From positions 124,001 to 188,000 of the forward strand of contig JAGYJF010000005.1 of the NCBI GenBank assembly GCA_018402135.1: a stretch of DNA of 64,000 bases, given 5' to 3'. Position 1 is the stretch's first letter; each line of letters starts with the position of its first letter. Positions 54,510-63,752 of the stretch are shown here, piece by piece. Below the pieces are notes generated by a model. It was not told where the DNA came from, did no database searches, and saw only the letters and a list, made by a program, of their open reading frames with translations. Source of the DNA: Flavobacteriaceae bacterium (lineage in GTDB: Bacteria > Bacteroidota > Bacteroidia > Flavobacteriales > Flavobacteriaceae). The position numbers and the translations under genes were made by a program.

Positions 54510-55780
54510 TCATACAATAAATAAGGCTGACGCATCTTTTTAAATTGCTGTAAGCCTTTTTGCCAAGATGATTTTATTTCCTCAGAACTTAAGCCGTTTT
54601 CAATTTGTTTTTGCAAAGTAGTGTTTCCGGCTAATTTTGTAAAGAAGTCATTAAAGAATTTAGGTTTATCAATGCTGTTTTGATAAGCTACCCTTAGAAA
54701 GTTCAAATCCAAGTGACTCATAGAAGTCTGTTCGCTTAAATCCATTCCGTAGCACAATAAGCCATTGTGTTTTGGATTTTTGGCGCCTTCATTGGGATGC
54801 GGAATATATTTGAATTCAAAAACAGTTTTATCTAAATACGGACTTCCAAAAATTTGAAATTGCTTTGAGGTTCCGCGGCCTGCATTTACATTGGTGCCTT
54901 CAAAAAAGCAAAGACTCGGATATAAATTTATAGCGGTATCATTAGGTAAATTAGGCGATGGTTTAATAGGTAAGCTATAAGCTGAAGTTCTGTTATAATT
55001 TTTAACTGGAATAACAGTAAGTATACACCTAACGGAATTTTCTAGCCAAGCTTCGCCATTGATCATCTGCGCGTATTCGCCAATAGTCATACCGTGAACC
55101 ACCGGAATGGGGTGCATGCCAACAAAACTGTTGTGTTGCATTTCTAATACTGGACCATCTACATAATGACCGTTTGGGTTGGGACGGTCTAAAATGATTA
55201 ATTCAATATTGGCTTCGGCACAAGCTTCCATCACATAATGCAAGGTTGAAATATAGGTGTAGAATCTGGCGCCTACATCCTGTATATCAAAAATTACAAT
55301 ATCAATATTTTTTAACTGATTGCTACTTGGTTTTTTGTTATTGCCGTAAAGTGAAATTATGGGTAAACTAGTTTTAGTATCGATACCATCTTTAATAAGT
55401 TCGCCTGCATCCGCCGTGCCACGAAAACCATGTTCCGGCGCAAACACTTTGGTTACATTCACATTTAAACTTAATAACGAATCTACCAAATGGGTGTAAG
55501 TGTTCTGTGATTCAGTATTCTTAAAAATCACAGACGTTTGGTTAGCAACTATGCCTACTTTTTTTCCTGAAATTAATGAAAGATAAAGCTCAGTTTGATT
55601 GGCACCAACAACTATTGGTTGATTCGCATTGGTAACCGAGTTTTCTTTGTCATAATTTAATAAAGCGGTGCTATTTCCGTTATTAGTTTCAGATTTGGGT
55701 TGATTGCAGGAAAATCCAAGTAAAACAAACCCAAGCATTATCGGGAATAAAATCTTATTTTTGACACTTAATATTGGCAT
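54506..55780 (-). CDS. DUF1343 exo-beta-N-acetylmuramidase-like lipoprotein (NamZ family)
   Basis: The 424-residue product has a lipoprotein signal ending VLLGFSC. Family landmarks are KVGIVANQTSV, VFAPEHGFRGTADAGELIKDG with the presumed catalytic glutamate, FDIQDVGARFYTYISTLHYVMEA and GRGTSKQFQIFGSP. NamZ removes terminal N-acetylmuramic acid from peptidoglycan fragments for recovery. The start is only 8 bases from the divergent permease gene. Confidence 0.9.
   Translation of the reverse strand: MPILSVKNKILFPIMLGFVLLGFSCNQPKSETNNGNSTALLNYDKENSVTNANQPIVVGANQTELYLSLISGKKVGIVANQTSVIFKNTESQNTYTHLVDSLLSLNVNVTKVFAPEHGFRGTADAGELIKDGIDTKTSLPIISLYGNNKKPSSNQLKNIDIVIFDIQDVGARFYTYISTLHYVMEACAEANIELIILDRPNPNGHYVDGPVLEMQHNSFVGMHPIPVVHGMTIGEYAQMINGEAWLENSVRCILTVIPVKNYNRTSAYSLPIKPSPNLPNDTAINLYPSLCFFEGTNVNAGRGTSKQFQIFGSPYLDKTVFEFKYIPHPNEGAKNPKHNGLLCYGMDLSEQTSMSHLDLNFLRVAYQNSIDKPKFFNDFFTKLAGNTTLQKQIENGLSSEEIKSSWQKGLQQFKKMRQPYLLYD
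55756..55763 (+). promoter_or_regulatory. -7 box for the permease gene, inside the muramidase gene
   Basis: TATTTTTG fits TAnnTTTG and lies 25 bases before the permease start codon, within the 5' end of the divergent gene. Spacing and position make it the best candidate for the plus-strand promoter. Confidence 0.45.
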
Positions 55781-55788
55781 AATTTATT

Positions 55789-57021
55789 TTGAATTTTGAA
55801 CTCTTTATAGCCAAACGTATAATTGGCAGTAAGTCGTATAAAAGTAGTGTTTCGGCACCAATAATAAAAATTGGTATTGCTGCCATTGCTATTGGTATAG
55901 TTGTAATGCTTATTGCAATTTCTACAGGTTTAGGACTTCAGAAAAAAATAAGAGAAAAAGTAGTGGCATTTAATGGTCATATTATTATATCAAACTACGA
56001 TAACAATGCCTCAAATGAATCATTGCGTCCACTTTCCATCAACCAAGAATTTTATCCAGAATTTAGAGCGGTTACCGATGTCAATCACATTCAAGCTGTA
56101 GTTCATAAATTTACAGTAATAAGAACTGAAACTGATTTTGAAGGCGTTGTGGTAAAAGGTGTTGGCCAAGATTATAACTGGAATTATCTAAAAGATTTTT
56201 TAATTGAAGGTGAGCTACCTGAGTACACCAGCGACTACAATAATGATGTAGTTATTTCACAATATTTAGCCAACCGACTTGAATTTAAAGTTGGCGACTC
56301 ATTTCAAGCGGTTTTTGGTGAAGATATTAATGCCATGCCGCGTATTATAAAATATAACATTGTAGGTGTTTTTAATTCAGGTTTTCAAGATTTAGATCAA
56401 ACTTTTATCATTGGCCATATCAAACATCTACAGCGTATCAATAAATGGGAAGGTGATCAAGTTGGCCATTTTGAAGTGTTCGTTAAGGACTTTGACAAAC
56501 TAGAACAAACAGCCATTCAAATTCTTCAAAACATACCATCCCTACTAAACGCTACTAAAGTTTCTACCAAATACGCCACTATTTTTGAATGGATTAAAAT
56601 TTTTGATAAAAATACCTACGGTATCATAGGAATAATGATTTTGGTGGCAGGTATCAATATGATTACTGCTTTGCTGGTGCTCATTTTAGAACGCACCCAA
56701 ATGATTGGAATTTTAAAAGCACTCGGCAGTCATAGTTGGAGTATTCAAAAAATATTTTTGTTTAATGCGTCTTATTTGGTTGGTGTTGGGCTTTTTTGGG
56801 GAAATTTAATTGGCTTGTCATTGTTATTTGCACAGCAGAAATTTAAATTATTTCCACTTGATCCTTCGGTGTATTATGTTTCTGAGGCACCGGTTTATAT
56901 CAACATCGATTATATCATATGGCTCAATCTCGGCACTTTTGTGGTGTGTTTGCTAATGCTGCTTATTCCATCGGCTATTATTACCAAAATTTCAGCCATT
57001 AAGTCCATTCGTTTTCAATAA
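55789..57021 (+). CDS. FtsX/LolCE-like ABC transporter permease
   Basis: 410 residues with the LolC/E arrangement: a start NFELFIAKRI, first membrane helix (IIKIGIAAIAIGIVVMLIAIS), a large periplasmic domain, and three C-terminal helices including IMILVAGINMITALLVLILERTQMIGILKALG. It begins with TTG, chosen because FELFIAKRI is the family's usual start. LolCE release lipoproteins from the inner membrane with the ATPase LolD; a lolD is not adjacent. A related MacB-type role cannot be excluded. Confidence 0.85.
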   Translation: MNFELFIAKRIIGSKSYKSSVSAPIIKIGIAAIAIGIVVMLIAISTGLGLQKKIREKVVAFNGHIIISNYDNNASNESLRPLSINQEFYPEFRAVTDVNHIQAVVHKFTVIRTETDFEGVVVKGVGQDYNWNYLKDFLIEGELPEYTSDYNNDVVISQYLANRLEFKVGDSFQAVFGEDINAMPRIIKYNIVGVFNSGFQDLDQTFIIGHIKHLQRINKWEGDQVGHFEVFVKDFDKLEQTAIQILQNIPSLLNATKVSTKYATIFEWIKIFDKNTYGIIGIMILVAGINMITALLVLILERTQMIGILKALGSHSWSIQKIFLFNASYLVGVGLFWGNLIGLSLLFAQQKFKLFPLDPSVYYVSEAPVYINIDYIIWLNLGTFVVCLLMLLIPSAIITKISAIKSIRFQ

Positions 57022-57023
57022 TA

Positions 57024-57124
57024 GGGGCGTTACCCAACCCAAGTCAGCTTGGGTTGGGTCGCGCTTTCAGCTCTAACTTTTATGGCTTATGGCCATAAAA
57101 GGATGCCGCTGCAATCGCTAACGC
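57024..57124. repeat. Folded intergenic element with nested inverted repeats
   Basis: GCGTTA (57027-57032) and TAACGC (57119-57124) form outer arms. Inside are a perfect 12-bp hairpin (ACCCAACCCAAG/CTTGGGTTGGGT, 57032-57059) and a 10-bp hairpin (CTTTTATGGC/GCCATAAAAG, 57077-57101). I recall similar elements as dispersed repeats in Flavobacteriaceae genomes. It lies between the permease stop and the promoter of the next gene. Confidence 0.7.
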
Positions 57125-57164
57125 AAAAAATCGTCATATCACTTTCAATTCTGTATAATTACCT

Positions 57165-57172
57165 TAATTTTG
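57165..57172 (+). promoter_or_regulatory. -7 box of the cysteine synthase family gene
   Basis: TAATTTTG matches TAnnTTTG, 17 bases before the ATG at 57190, with only a weak TTTC at the -33 position. Confidence 0.45.
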
Positions 57173-57189
57173 CAAGGCAAATAAAAGCT

Positions 57190-58170
57190 ATGAATTACGC
57201 AAACAATATATTAGAAACCATAGGCAATACGCCACTTATAAAAATCAATAAGCTTACGGCAGAACTGCCATGTTTGGTATTGGCCAAATACGAAACCTTT
57301 AACCCAGGTAATTCAGTTAAAGACCGTATGGCCTTGCAAATGGTAGAAGATGCAGAAGCTGATGGTCGCCTAAAACCAGGTGGCACCATAATTGAAGGCA
57401 CTTCGGGCAATACAGGAATGGGACTTGCACTGGCTGCTATTGTAAAAGGTTATAAATGTGTGTTTGTGATGGCCGATAAGCAATCAAAAGAAAAGATTGA
57501 CATTCTCAAAGCAGTTGGGGCTGAGGTTGTGGTGTGCCCAACCAATGTAGCGCCAACAGATCCACAAAGTTATTATTCGGTTTCTAAAAGGTTAGCTGAG
57601 GAAACACCTAATGCTTGGTATGTTAATCAGTACGATAACCCAAGTAATTGTAAGGCACATTTTAAAAGTACAGGTCCTGAAATTTGGAATCAAACCGACG
57701 GTAAAATCACCCATTTTGTAGTAGGTGTAGGTACTGGCGGAACCATTTCTGGTGTGGCTAGTTTTCTAAAAATGAAAAATCCTAAGGTTAAAATTTGGGG
57801 TGTTGATACTTATGGTAGCGTCTTTAAAAAATACCACGAAACTGGAATTTTCGATGAAAATGAAATCTATCCTTACGTTACCGAAGGTATTGGCGAAGAT
57901 ATTTTACCAGCCAACGTCAACTTTAGTCTTATTGACGGTTTCACCAAAGTTACCGACAAAGATGCAGCAGTTTACACCCAACGCTTAGCCAAAGAAGAAG
58001 GCATGTTTCTGGGCAACTCGGCCGGTGCAGCCATCAAAGGTGTGTTGCAATTGAAAGAGCATTTTAAGCCAGAAGATGTGGTGGTGGTATTATTTCACGA
58101 TCACGGTAGTCGCTACGTCGGCAAAATGTTTAACGACGACTGGATGCGAAAGATGGGGTATATTGAGTAA
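57190..58170 (+). CDS. Cysteine synthase / cystathionine beta-synthase family PLP enzyme
   Basis: 326 residues with PLP lysine in NPGNSVKDRMALQMV, the phosphate-binding GTSGNTGMGLA and the glycine-rich GVGTGGTISGVA. It resembles O-acetylserine sulfhydrylase and the catalytic core of cystathionine beta-synthase. I take the ATG at 57190, where the family's start lies; the frame upstream runs through the folded repeat. Cysteine synthesis from O-acetylserine is the simplest guess. Confidence 0.88.
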   Translation: MNYANNILETIGNTPLIKINKLTAELPCLVLAKYETFNPGNSVKDRMALQMVEDAEADGRLKPGGTIIEGTSGNTGMGLALAAIVKGYKCVFVMADKQSKEKIDILKAVGAEVVVCPTNVAPTDPQSYYSVSKRLAEETPNAWYVNQYDNPSNCKAHFKSTGPEIWNQTDGKITHFVVGVGTGGTISGVASFLKMKNPKVKIWGVDTYGSVFKKYHETGIFDENEIYPYVTEGIGEDILPANVNFSLIDGFTKVTDKDAAVYTQRLAKEEGMFLGNSAGAAIKGVLQLKEHFKPEDVVVVLFHDHGSRYVGKMFNDDWMRKMGYIE

Positions 58171-58304
58171 TTACAAGTTTATGAAACGCTCATCTTTAAT
58201 ATCTAGCCATTTTATAATCATTTAATTCCAGAGCTTTTTAATTTACAGCCACATCATTTTAAGTTATTTATTCATTTTCTTGTATTTTTTATTAACTTAG
58301 AACT

Positions 58305-59576
58305 ATGCAAGAGGATTTTCTCCATTTTCTTTGGAAGCACAAAAAATTTGATGTGTTAAACATCAAAACTACCAAAGCTGAAACCATTCAGCTTGTGGAT
58401 GTTGGTCAACACAATCACAATTCAGGTCCTGATTTTTTTAATGCCAAGCTTAAAATTGAAGGTCAACTTTGGGCTGGCAATGTGGAAATTCACATCAAAT
58501 CATCCGATTGGTATACGCATCAACATGAAACGGATAAAACCTACGACAATGTTATACTGCATGTAGTTTGGGAGCACGATGCTGAGGTTTATAGAAAGGA
58601 TAATAGTATTGTTCCAACCTTGTTGCTTCAGGAATTTGTACCGAAAAATTTAATCGAAAATTACCATTGGTTGTTTTCAAAACGACAACGCTGGATTAAT
58701 TGTGAAGCTAATTTTGCGGAGGTTGATAATTTCACACTGATAAATTGGAAAGAACGCTTGTTTATAGAACGACTTGAGCGAAAATCCCAACAAATTGAAC
58801 GTTCGTTAAACGATAGTAATCAGCATTGGGAAGCTGTTTTGTTTACCATGTTGTTTAGAAATTTTGGTTTGAAAGTAAATGCTGATGCCTTTGAAAGTAT
58901 TGCCAAATCAATAGATTTCGGAGTGGTTAGAAAATTACAATCCCATCCCGAACAATTAGAAGCTCTGTTTTTTGGTCAGGCTGGATTGTTAGAATCTAAC
59001 ACTGAAGAATCCTATTATCAAAATCTTAAAAAAAACTACCAATATCTGCAGAAAAAATTTAAATTGGAAACTTTAGGCGTTGTGCCTGTTCAGTTTTTCC
59101 GATTGCGACCGCCAAATTTCCCGACTATCCGTTTATCGCAATTAGCACAACTCTATCACAAACATTATAATTTATTTTCGCAAGTGATTTCAAAGTCTCG
59201 AATTGAGGACATTTATGACCTATTAGCGGTTGAAACTTCGGGATATTGGCAAACGCATTATTCTTTTACTTCAATTTCAAAATCAAGTAAAAAAAGACTC
59301 ACCAAATCATTTATAGATTTACTGATCATTAATACTATTTTACCGATTAAATATTGTTTTTCGAAATACAAAGGGAATGACGAAAACGATGCCATTTTTT
59401 CGTTGGCAGCCTCCATCAAATCCGAAGATAATAGCATTATCAAAAAATTTAATCAGTTGGCACCTGTTTCGGAATCTGCTTTGGATTCACAAGCTTTATT
59501 GCAGTTAAAATCTAACTATTGCGACGCCAATAAATGCTTACAATGTGCCATTGGGAATTCTTTAATCACAAAATAA
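58305..59576 (+). CDS. DUF2851-family protein
   Basis: 423 residues. Family phrases include MQEDFLHFLWKHKKFD, VGQHNHNSGPDFFNAKLKIEGQLWAGNVEIHIKSSDWYTHQHE, and a cysteine pair near the end (CDANKCLQCAIGNSL). The N-terminal half contains D/E and H residues of the kind found in nuclease-like folds, but no enzyme activity is established for the family. It is widespread in Bacteroidota. Confidence 0.82.
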   Translation: MQEDFLHFLWKHKKFDVLNIKTTKAETIQLVDVGQHNHNSGPDFFNAKLKIEGQLWAGNVEIHIKSSDWYTHQHETDKTYDNVILHVVWEHDAEVYRKDNSIVPTLLLQEFVPKNLIENYHWLFSKRQRWINCEANFAEVDNFTLINWKERLFIERLERKSQQIERSLNDSNQHWEAVLFTMLFRNFGLKVNADAFESIAKSIDFGVVRKLQSHPEQLEALFFGQAGLLESNTEESYYQNLKKNYQYLQKKFKLETLGVVPVQFFRLRPPNFPTIRLSQLAQLYHKHYNLFSQVISKSRIEDIYDLLAVETSGYWQTHYSFTSISKSSKKRLTKSFIDLLIINTILPIKYCFSKYKGNDENDAIFSLAASIKSEDNSIIKKFNQLAPVSESALDSQALLQLKSNYCDANKCLQCAIGNSLITK

Positions 59577-59592
59577 ATCCTTAAATTGCGGA

Positions 59593-59820
59593 ATGATTGC
59601 ATCCTACAAAATGTTGCTGTACTTTCAGAAGCGCGGCTTTTATGTCTGCCAGCGAATCGCCGACAGAATGGGTATTCGTGCTAAGATTGTGCGCACAACC
59701 TTTATGTACTTAACCTTTGTAACCTTGGGTTTTGGATTTGCGCTTTATCTCTTTTTGGCATTTTGGATGAGAATAAAGGACATTATGTATACCAAACGTT
59801 CTTCGGTATTTGATTTGTAA
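59593..59820 (+). CDS. PspC-domain small membrane protein
   Basis: 75 residues with the PspC pattern YVCQRIADRMGIRAKIVRTTFMYLTFVTLGFGFALYLFLAFWMR: a short soluble N-terminus and one long hydrophobic segment that can form two helices. In enterobacteria PspC senses membrane stress; stand-alone copies in Bacteroidota have no proven role. It starts 17 bases after the DUF2851 gene. Confidence 0.78.
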   Translation: MIASYKMLLYFQKRGFYVCQRIADRMGIRAKIVRTTFMYLTFVTLGFGFALYLFLAFWMRIKDIMYTKRSSVFDL

Positions 59821-59965
59821 ATCAGCAACCTTATTTAGACCTAAAAGTTAAAATTGCATTTGTTTTTTGAGTCTAATATGCTTTTTTAGGGATCATTGTT
59901 TTATAATAGCATTTTTTTTCGCATCTTGAACCCCCAAACCAATTCTAACTAATATTTGTTTATAT

Positions 59966-61591
59966 ATGAAGAAGATTCTTCTAGGTATTTTCGCATTAAT
60001 TTCTCCTTTTTTAATTTTTTCGCAAGAATCCACTTCTCAAAAAATTGACACCATTTTTAAAGACTACACTGGGTGGTTTGTTGAAGCCATTTTTTACGAA
60101 ATACCGTTTTCAGACGATTTTCGAATTCCTTGGGTGTTAATTGTGCTGATAGGTGGTGCCTTATATTTTACTTTTTACTTTAAATTTATAAATATTACCG
60201 GTTTTAAAACTGCCTTGTGGGTAGTAAAAGGTAAATATGAAGATATTGAAAAACATGGTGTCGACAAATTGTATGGAGACAACATACATGAGGATAAAAG
60301 CGATATTCTGCAAACCTTACGAGATGAAGGTGCCGACGGAGAAGTGTCCCATTTTCAGGCATTAACAGCTGCACTTTCTGCAACTGTCGGACTCGGCAAT
60401 ATAGCAGGTGTAGCAGTGGCTTTGTCGATTGGTGGTCCAGGTGCGACCTTTTGGATGATTGTCGCCGGATTTCTAGGTATGGCATCTAAATTTGCAGAGT
60501 GTACTTTAGGTGTTAAATACCGTGATGTTGGTGAAGATGGCACCGTTTATGGCGGACCGATGTACTATCTTCAAAAAGGACTTAAAGAAAAGAATGTACC
60601 TATATTAGGTAAAGTGCTTGCCGTATTGTTTGCAATTTTTGTAATTGGTGGTTCCTTTGGTGGCGGTAATATGTTTCAAGCCAATCAAGCTGCAGCGCAG
60701 TTTATACAATTATTTGACTTACAAAGTGTCTCAAATGCAGGAATGTATTTTGGTATCGTAATGGCCATTTTAGTAGCGATTGTAATAATTGGTGGAATTA
60801 AGCGAATAGCCAAGGTTACCGAAAAAGTGGTGCCATTTATGGCCGGTATTTATGTGTTGGCAGCGGTTATAATATTGGTTGCTAATTTTTCGTTGATTGA
60901 CGATGCCTTTATGCTCATTTTTGAAGGTGCATTTTCAGGTTTAGGAATCGCAGGTGGATTAATTGGTGTTATGATACAAGGGATAAGACGAGGTGCTTTT
61001 TCTAATGAAGCTGGTGTTGGTTCTGCGGCAATTGCGCATTCTGCAGTAAGAACAAAATATCCTGCTAGTGAAGGAATCGTTGCTTTGTTAGAGCCTTTTG
61101 TTGATACCGTTGTGATTTGTACCATGACTGCCTTGGTTATTATAATCACCAATTTTAATGGTGAAGTAATGCAATATGGGGTAGAAATTAAAGAAGGTGT
61201 AGAAATAACTGCAAATGCATTTAATGAAGTAATACCCAATTTTTCAATTATACTTACAATAGCTGTAATTCTTTTTGCATTCTCAACCATGATATCTTGG
61301 TCTTACTACGGTATGCAAGGTTGGAAGTATTTATTTGGAAAAGGAAAAATAACCGATTTAATATATAAAATTCTATTTTTATTCTTTGTAGTTGTTGGCT
61401 CCTCAATTAGTTTAGGTGCGGTAATTGATTTTTCTGACGCCATGATTTTTGCAATGGTCGTACCCAATATCATAGGGGTTGTGATTTTAGCACCAGTTAT
61501 TAAAAAGGAATTAAAACGTTACATGAATGCTATTAATAAAAAAGAAGACGCCTTAGACGATGGTGCCACTGATTTGAGAAACGAAATGTAA
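59966..61591 (+). CDS. Alanine/glycine:cation symporter (AGCS family)
   Basis: 541 residues, about 10-11 membrane helices. Landmarks are EVSHFQALTAALSATVGLGNIAGVAVALSIGGPGATFWM, MASKFAECTLGVKYRD, a GGSFGGGNMFQANQAA block and GAFSNEAGVGSAAIAHSA. It is longer than most members (about 450-490) owing to an N-terminal extension that begins like a signal peptide (MKKILLGIFALISPFLIFSQ). It takes up alanine or glycine with sodium. Confidence 0.93.
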   Translation: MKKILLGIFALISPFLIFSQESTSQKIDTIFKDYTGWFVEAIFYEIPFSDDFRIPWVLIVLIGGALYFTFYFKFINITGFKTALWVVKGKYEDIEKHGVDKLYGDNIHEDKSDILQTLRDEGADGEVSHFQALTAALSATVGLGNIAGVAVALSIGGPGATFWMIVAGFLGMASKFAECTLGVKYRDVGEDGTVYGGPMYYLQKGLKEKNVPILGKVLAVLFAIFVIGGSFGGGNMFQANQAAAQFIQLFDLQSVSNAGMYFGIVMAILVAIVIIGGIKRIAKVTEKVVPFMAGIYVLAAVIILVANFSLIDDAFMLIFEGAFSGLGIAGGLIGVMIQGIRRGAFSNEAGVGSAAIAHSAVRTKYPASEGIVALLEPFVDTVVICTMTALVIIITNFNGEVMQYGVEIKEGVEITANAFNEVIPNFSIILTIAVILFAFSTMISWSYYGMQGWKYLFGKGKITDLIYKILFLFFVVVGSSISLGAVIDFSDAMIFAMVVPNIIGVVILAPVIKKELKRYMNAINKKEDALDDGATDLRNEM

Positions 61592-61597
61592 AACAAA

Positions 61598-62491
61598 ATG
61601 AAAAATTTTAAATCCTATTTCTTGTTTACCAATAAACAGCGAAGTGGGTTTTTTTTGTTGATTATCATTATAGTTGTTTTTCAGTTTACGTATTTTAAAC
61701 TTAGCTCAAAGAATTCGAATCAATCTATTGAAAACGACCAAATAGAAAGTTTCATTCGTGAAGTAGATTCATTAAAAAAACTAAAATTAGTCGAACAAGA
61801 GCCGAAGATATATCCATTCAATCCAAATTATATCACCGATTATAAAGGTTATTCATTAGGTATGTCAATTCAAGAAATTGACCGATTACATGCATTTAGA
61901 GCCAAGGAACAATGGGTAAATTCTACTAAACAATTTCAAGAAGTTACTAATATTTCAGATTCTCTACTAAATGTGATTTCGCCATATTTTAAGTTTCCCG
62001 ATTGGGTAACCAATCCTTCAGTTTCAAATAAAAATAAAAATACAACTACAACTAACTATAATAACAATAACCATTCAAAGACCTTTGCGCAAAAAATAGA
62101 TTTAAACCAAGCCACAGCCCAACAACTTCAAAAAGTGTATGGTATCGGTGAAAAATTATCCCAACGAATCATTGATTTCCGAAACAAACAACCAAATGGT
62201 TTTATAGCGGATATACAGCTAAGCGAAGTTTATGGATTAGCTCCTGAAGTGATTGAAAATATCACCAACCAATTCACCGTCAAAAATCCTCCTAACATTC
62301 AAAAGCTTAATTTAAACATGGCATCTGTTGAGGAGTTGGTGACCATTAAATATATTGACTACGAAATCGCTTACGAAATTATTGAAACCCGAATACTGCA
62401 CGATGGCTTTAAATCATTAGATGAATTAACAAAAGTTAAAGATTTTCCTGTTCATAAATTAGAGATAATTAAATTATATTTGACACTCTAA
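61598..62491 (+). CDS. ComEA-like membrane-anchored helix-hairpin-helix protein
   Basis: 297 residues: an N-terminal membrane helix (SGFFLLIIIIVVFQFTYF), an Asn/Thr-rich low-complexity linker around residue 145, and two HhH domains. These are IDLNQATAQQLQKVYGIGEKLSQRIIDFR and LNLNMASVEELVTIKYIDYEIAYEIIETR. HhH pairs bind duplex DNA without sequence preference; ComEA passes DNA to the inner membrane during transformation. Competence is not proven here; the family may also act in DNA handling at the envelope. Confidence 0.83.
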   Translation: MKNFKSYFLFTNKQRSGFFLLIIIIVVFQFTYFKLSSKNSNQSIENDQIESFIREVDSLKKLKLVEQEPKIYPFNPNYITDYKGYSLGMSIQEIDRLHAFRAKEQWVNSTKQFQEVTNISDSLLNVISPYFKFPDWVTNPSVSNKNKNTTTTNYNNNNHSKTFAQKIDLNQATAQQLQKVYGIGEKLSQRIIDFRNKQPNGFIADIQLSEVYGLAPEVIENITNQFTVKNPPNIQKLNLNMASVEELVTIKYIDYEIAYEIIETRILHDGFKSLDELTKVKDFPVHKLEIIKLYLTL

Positions 62492-62504
62492 AAAAAAACA
62501 CGCT

Positions 62505-63674
62505 ATGAATAACCTTTACTTCACCGAAGAGCACCATCTTTTCAGAGAAAGTTTAAAAGTTTTTTTACAAAAAGAAGTAGTTCCACATATTGATAAATGG
62601 GAAAAATCAGGTCATATTGAACGATTTATTTGGAAAAAGATGGGAGATATGGGCTATTTTGGTTTAAATTATCCCGAAGCTTACGGTGGTTTAAATCTAG
62701 ACTTTTTTTATACGGTTATTTTTCTTGAAGAATTACAAAAAATTAATTCTGGAGGATTTGCGGCAGCTATATGGGCACACGCTTATTTAGCCATGACGCA
62801 TTTAAATGCAGAGGCTAGCCCAGAACTTAAAGAAAAATATCTTACCGCAAGTATCAATGGTGATATGATAGGATGCCTATGTATTACCGAACCTTTTGGA
62901 GGTAGTGATGTTGCCGGAATGAGAAGCACTGCGGAAAAAAAGGGTAATAATTATGTAATTAATGGGTCTAAAACTTTTATTACCAACGGTGTTTACAGTG
63001 ACTATTTAATAGTAGCCGCCAAGACAACTCCAGCAGCAGGCAATAAAGGCATCAGTATTTTTTTAATTGATAGAAATACAGAAGGCGTTTCTGCAACGAA
63101 ATTAGATAAACTGGGTTGGCGCGCAAGTGACACAGGCGAAATCGCTTTTGATAATGTTGTTATTCCAGCTGCAAATTTACTGGGCGAAGAAAATATGGGC
63201 TTCAATTATATCATGCAACACTTCGCTTCCGAACGTCTTATAATGGGTATTAATGCCCATGCTAGAGCTGAGTTTGCCTTAGAATACGCTACACAATACA
63301 TGTCGGAGCGCACCGCATTCGGAAAAACTATTGATAAATTTCAAGCTTTAAGACATTCCCTTGCCGATTGTTACACGCAAATGGAAATTTGTAAAATCTT
63401 TAACTACACGGTGGCTTACAGAATGAATTTAGGTGAATATGTGGTAAAAGAAGCCACCATGTCTAAATTACAGTGTACCAAAATGGCAGACGATGTCATA
63501 TATCAGTGTTTACAGTTTTTAGGTGGTTATGGTTATATGGAAGAATACCCAATGGCTAGACTTTCAAGAGATAGCCGACTTGGCCCGATTGGTGGCGGTA
63601 CTTCTGAAATTTTAAGAGAAATTATCGCCAAAATGATAATAGATAAGAAGGACTATAAACCCGCTACAAAATAA
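62505..63674 (+). CDS. Acyl-CoA dehydrogenase
   Basis: 389 residues, normal length. FAD- and substrate-binding phrases are CLCITEPFGGSDVAGMRST, GWRASDTGEIAFDNVVIP and GGYGYMEEYPMARLSRDSR. The usual catalytic Glu of the YEGT loop is absent (GGGTSEILREI); E243 in FASERL, where isovaleryl-CoA and long-chain dehydrogenases keep their base, probably takes over. It oxidises an acyl-CoA to the 2-enoyl form. It precedes rpsU on the same strand. Confidence 0.93.
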   Translation: MNNLYFTEEHHLFRESLKVFLQKEVVPHIDKWEKSGHIERFIWKKMGDMGYFGLNYPEAYGGLNLDFFYTVIFLEELQKINSGGFAAAIWAHAYLAMTHLNAEASPELKEKYLTASINGDMIGCLCITEPFGGSDVAGMRSTAEKKGNNYVINGSKTFITNGVYSDYLIVAAKTTPAAGNKGISIFLIDRNTEGVSATKLDKLGWRASDTGEIAFDNVVIPAANLLGEENMGFNYIMQHFASERLIMGINAHARAEFALEYATQYMSERTAFGKTIDKFQALRHSLADCYTQMEICKIFNYTVAYRMNLGEYVVKEATMSKLQCTKMADDVIYQCLQFLGGYGYMEEYPMARLSRDSRLGPIGGGTSEILREIIAKMIIDKKDYKPATK

Positions 63675-63686
63675 ACTTTAATATTA

Positions 63687-63716
63687 TTGTAAATAATTAT
63701 TTTGTTTTTATATTTG
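63687..63716 (+). promoter_or_regulatory. Promoter of rpsU
   Basis: TTG (63687-63689) and TATATTTG (63709-63716) fit the Bacteroidota boxes with 19 bases between. The leader to the ATG would be about 30 bases and includes the Shine-Dalgarno. Confidence 0.7.
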
Positions 63717-63733
63717 CACCCAGAAAATTTAAA

Positions 63734-63743
63734 AGAAGGGAGG
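63734..63743 (+). promoter_or_regulatory. Strong Shine-Dalgarno of rpsU
   Basis: AGAAGGGAGG ends 9 bases before the ATG and contains the full GGAGG core. Most genes in this window have no such sequence. In Flavobacteriia S21 helps hide the anti-Shine-Dalgarno, so this site is expected to make rpsU translation respond to its own product. Confidence 0.85.
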
Positions 63744-63752
63744 TTAAGTACT

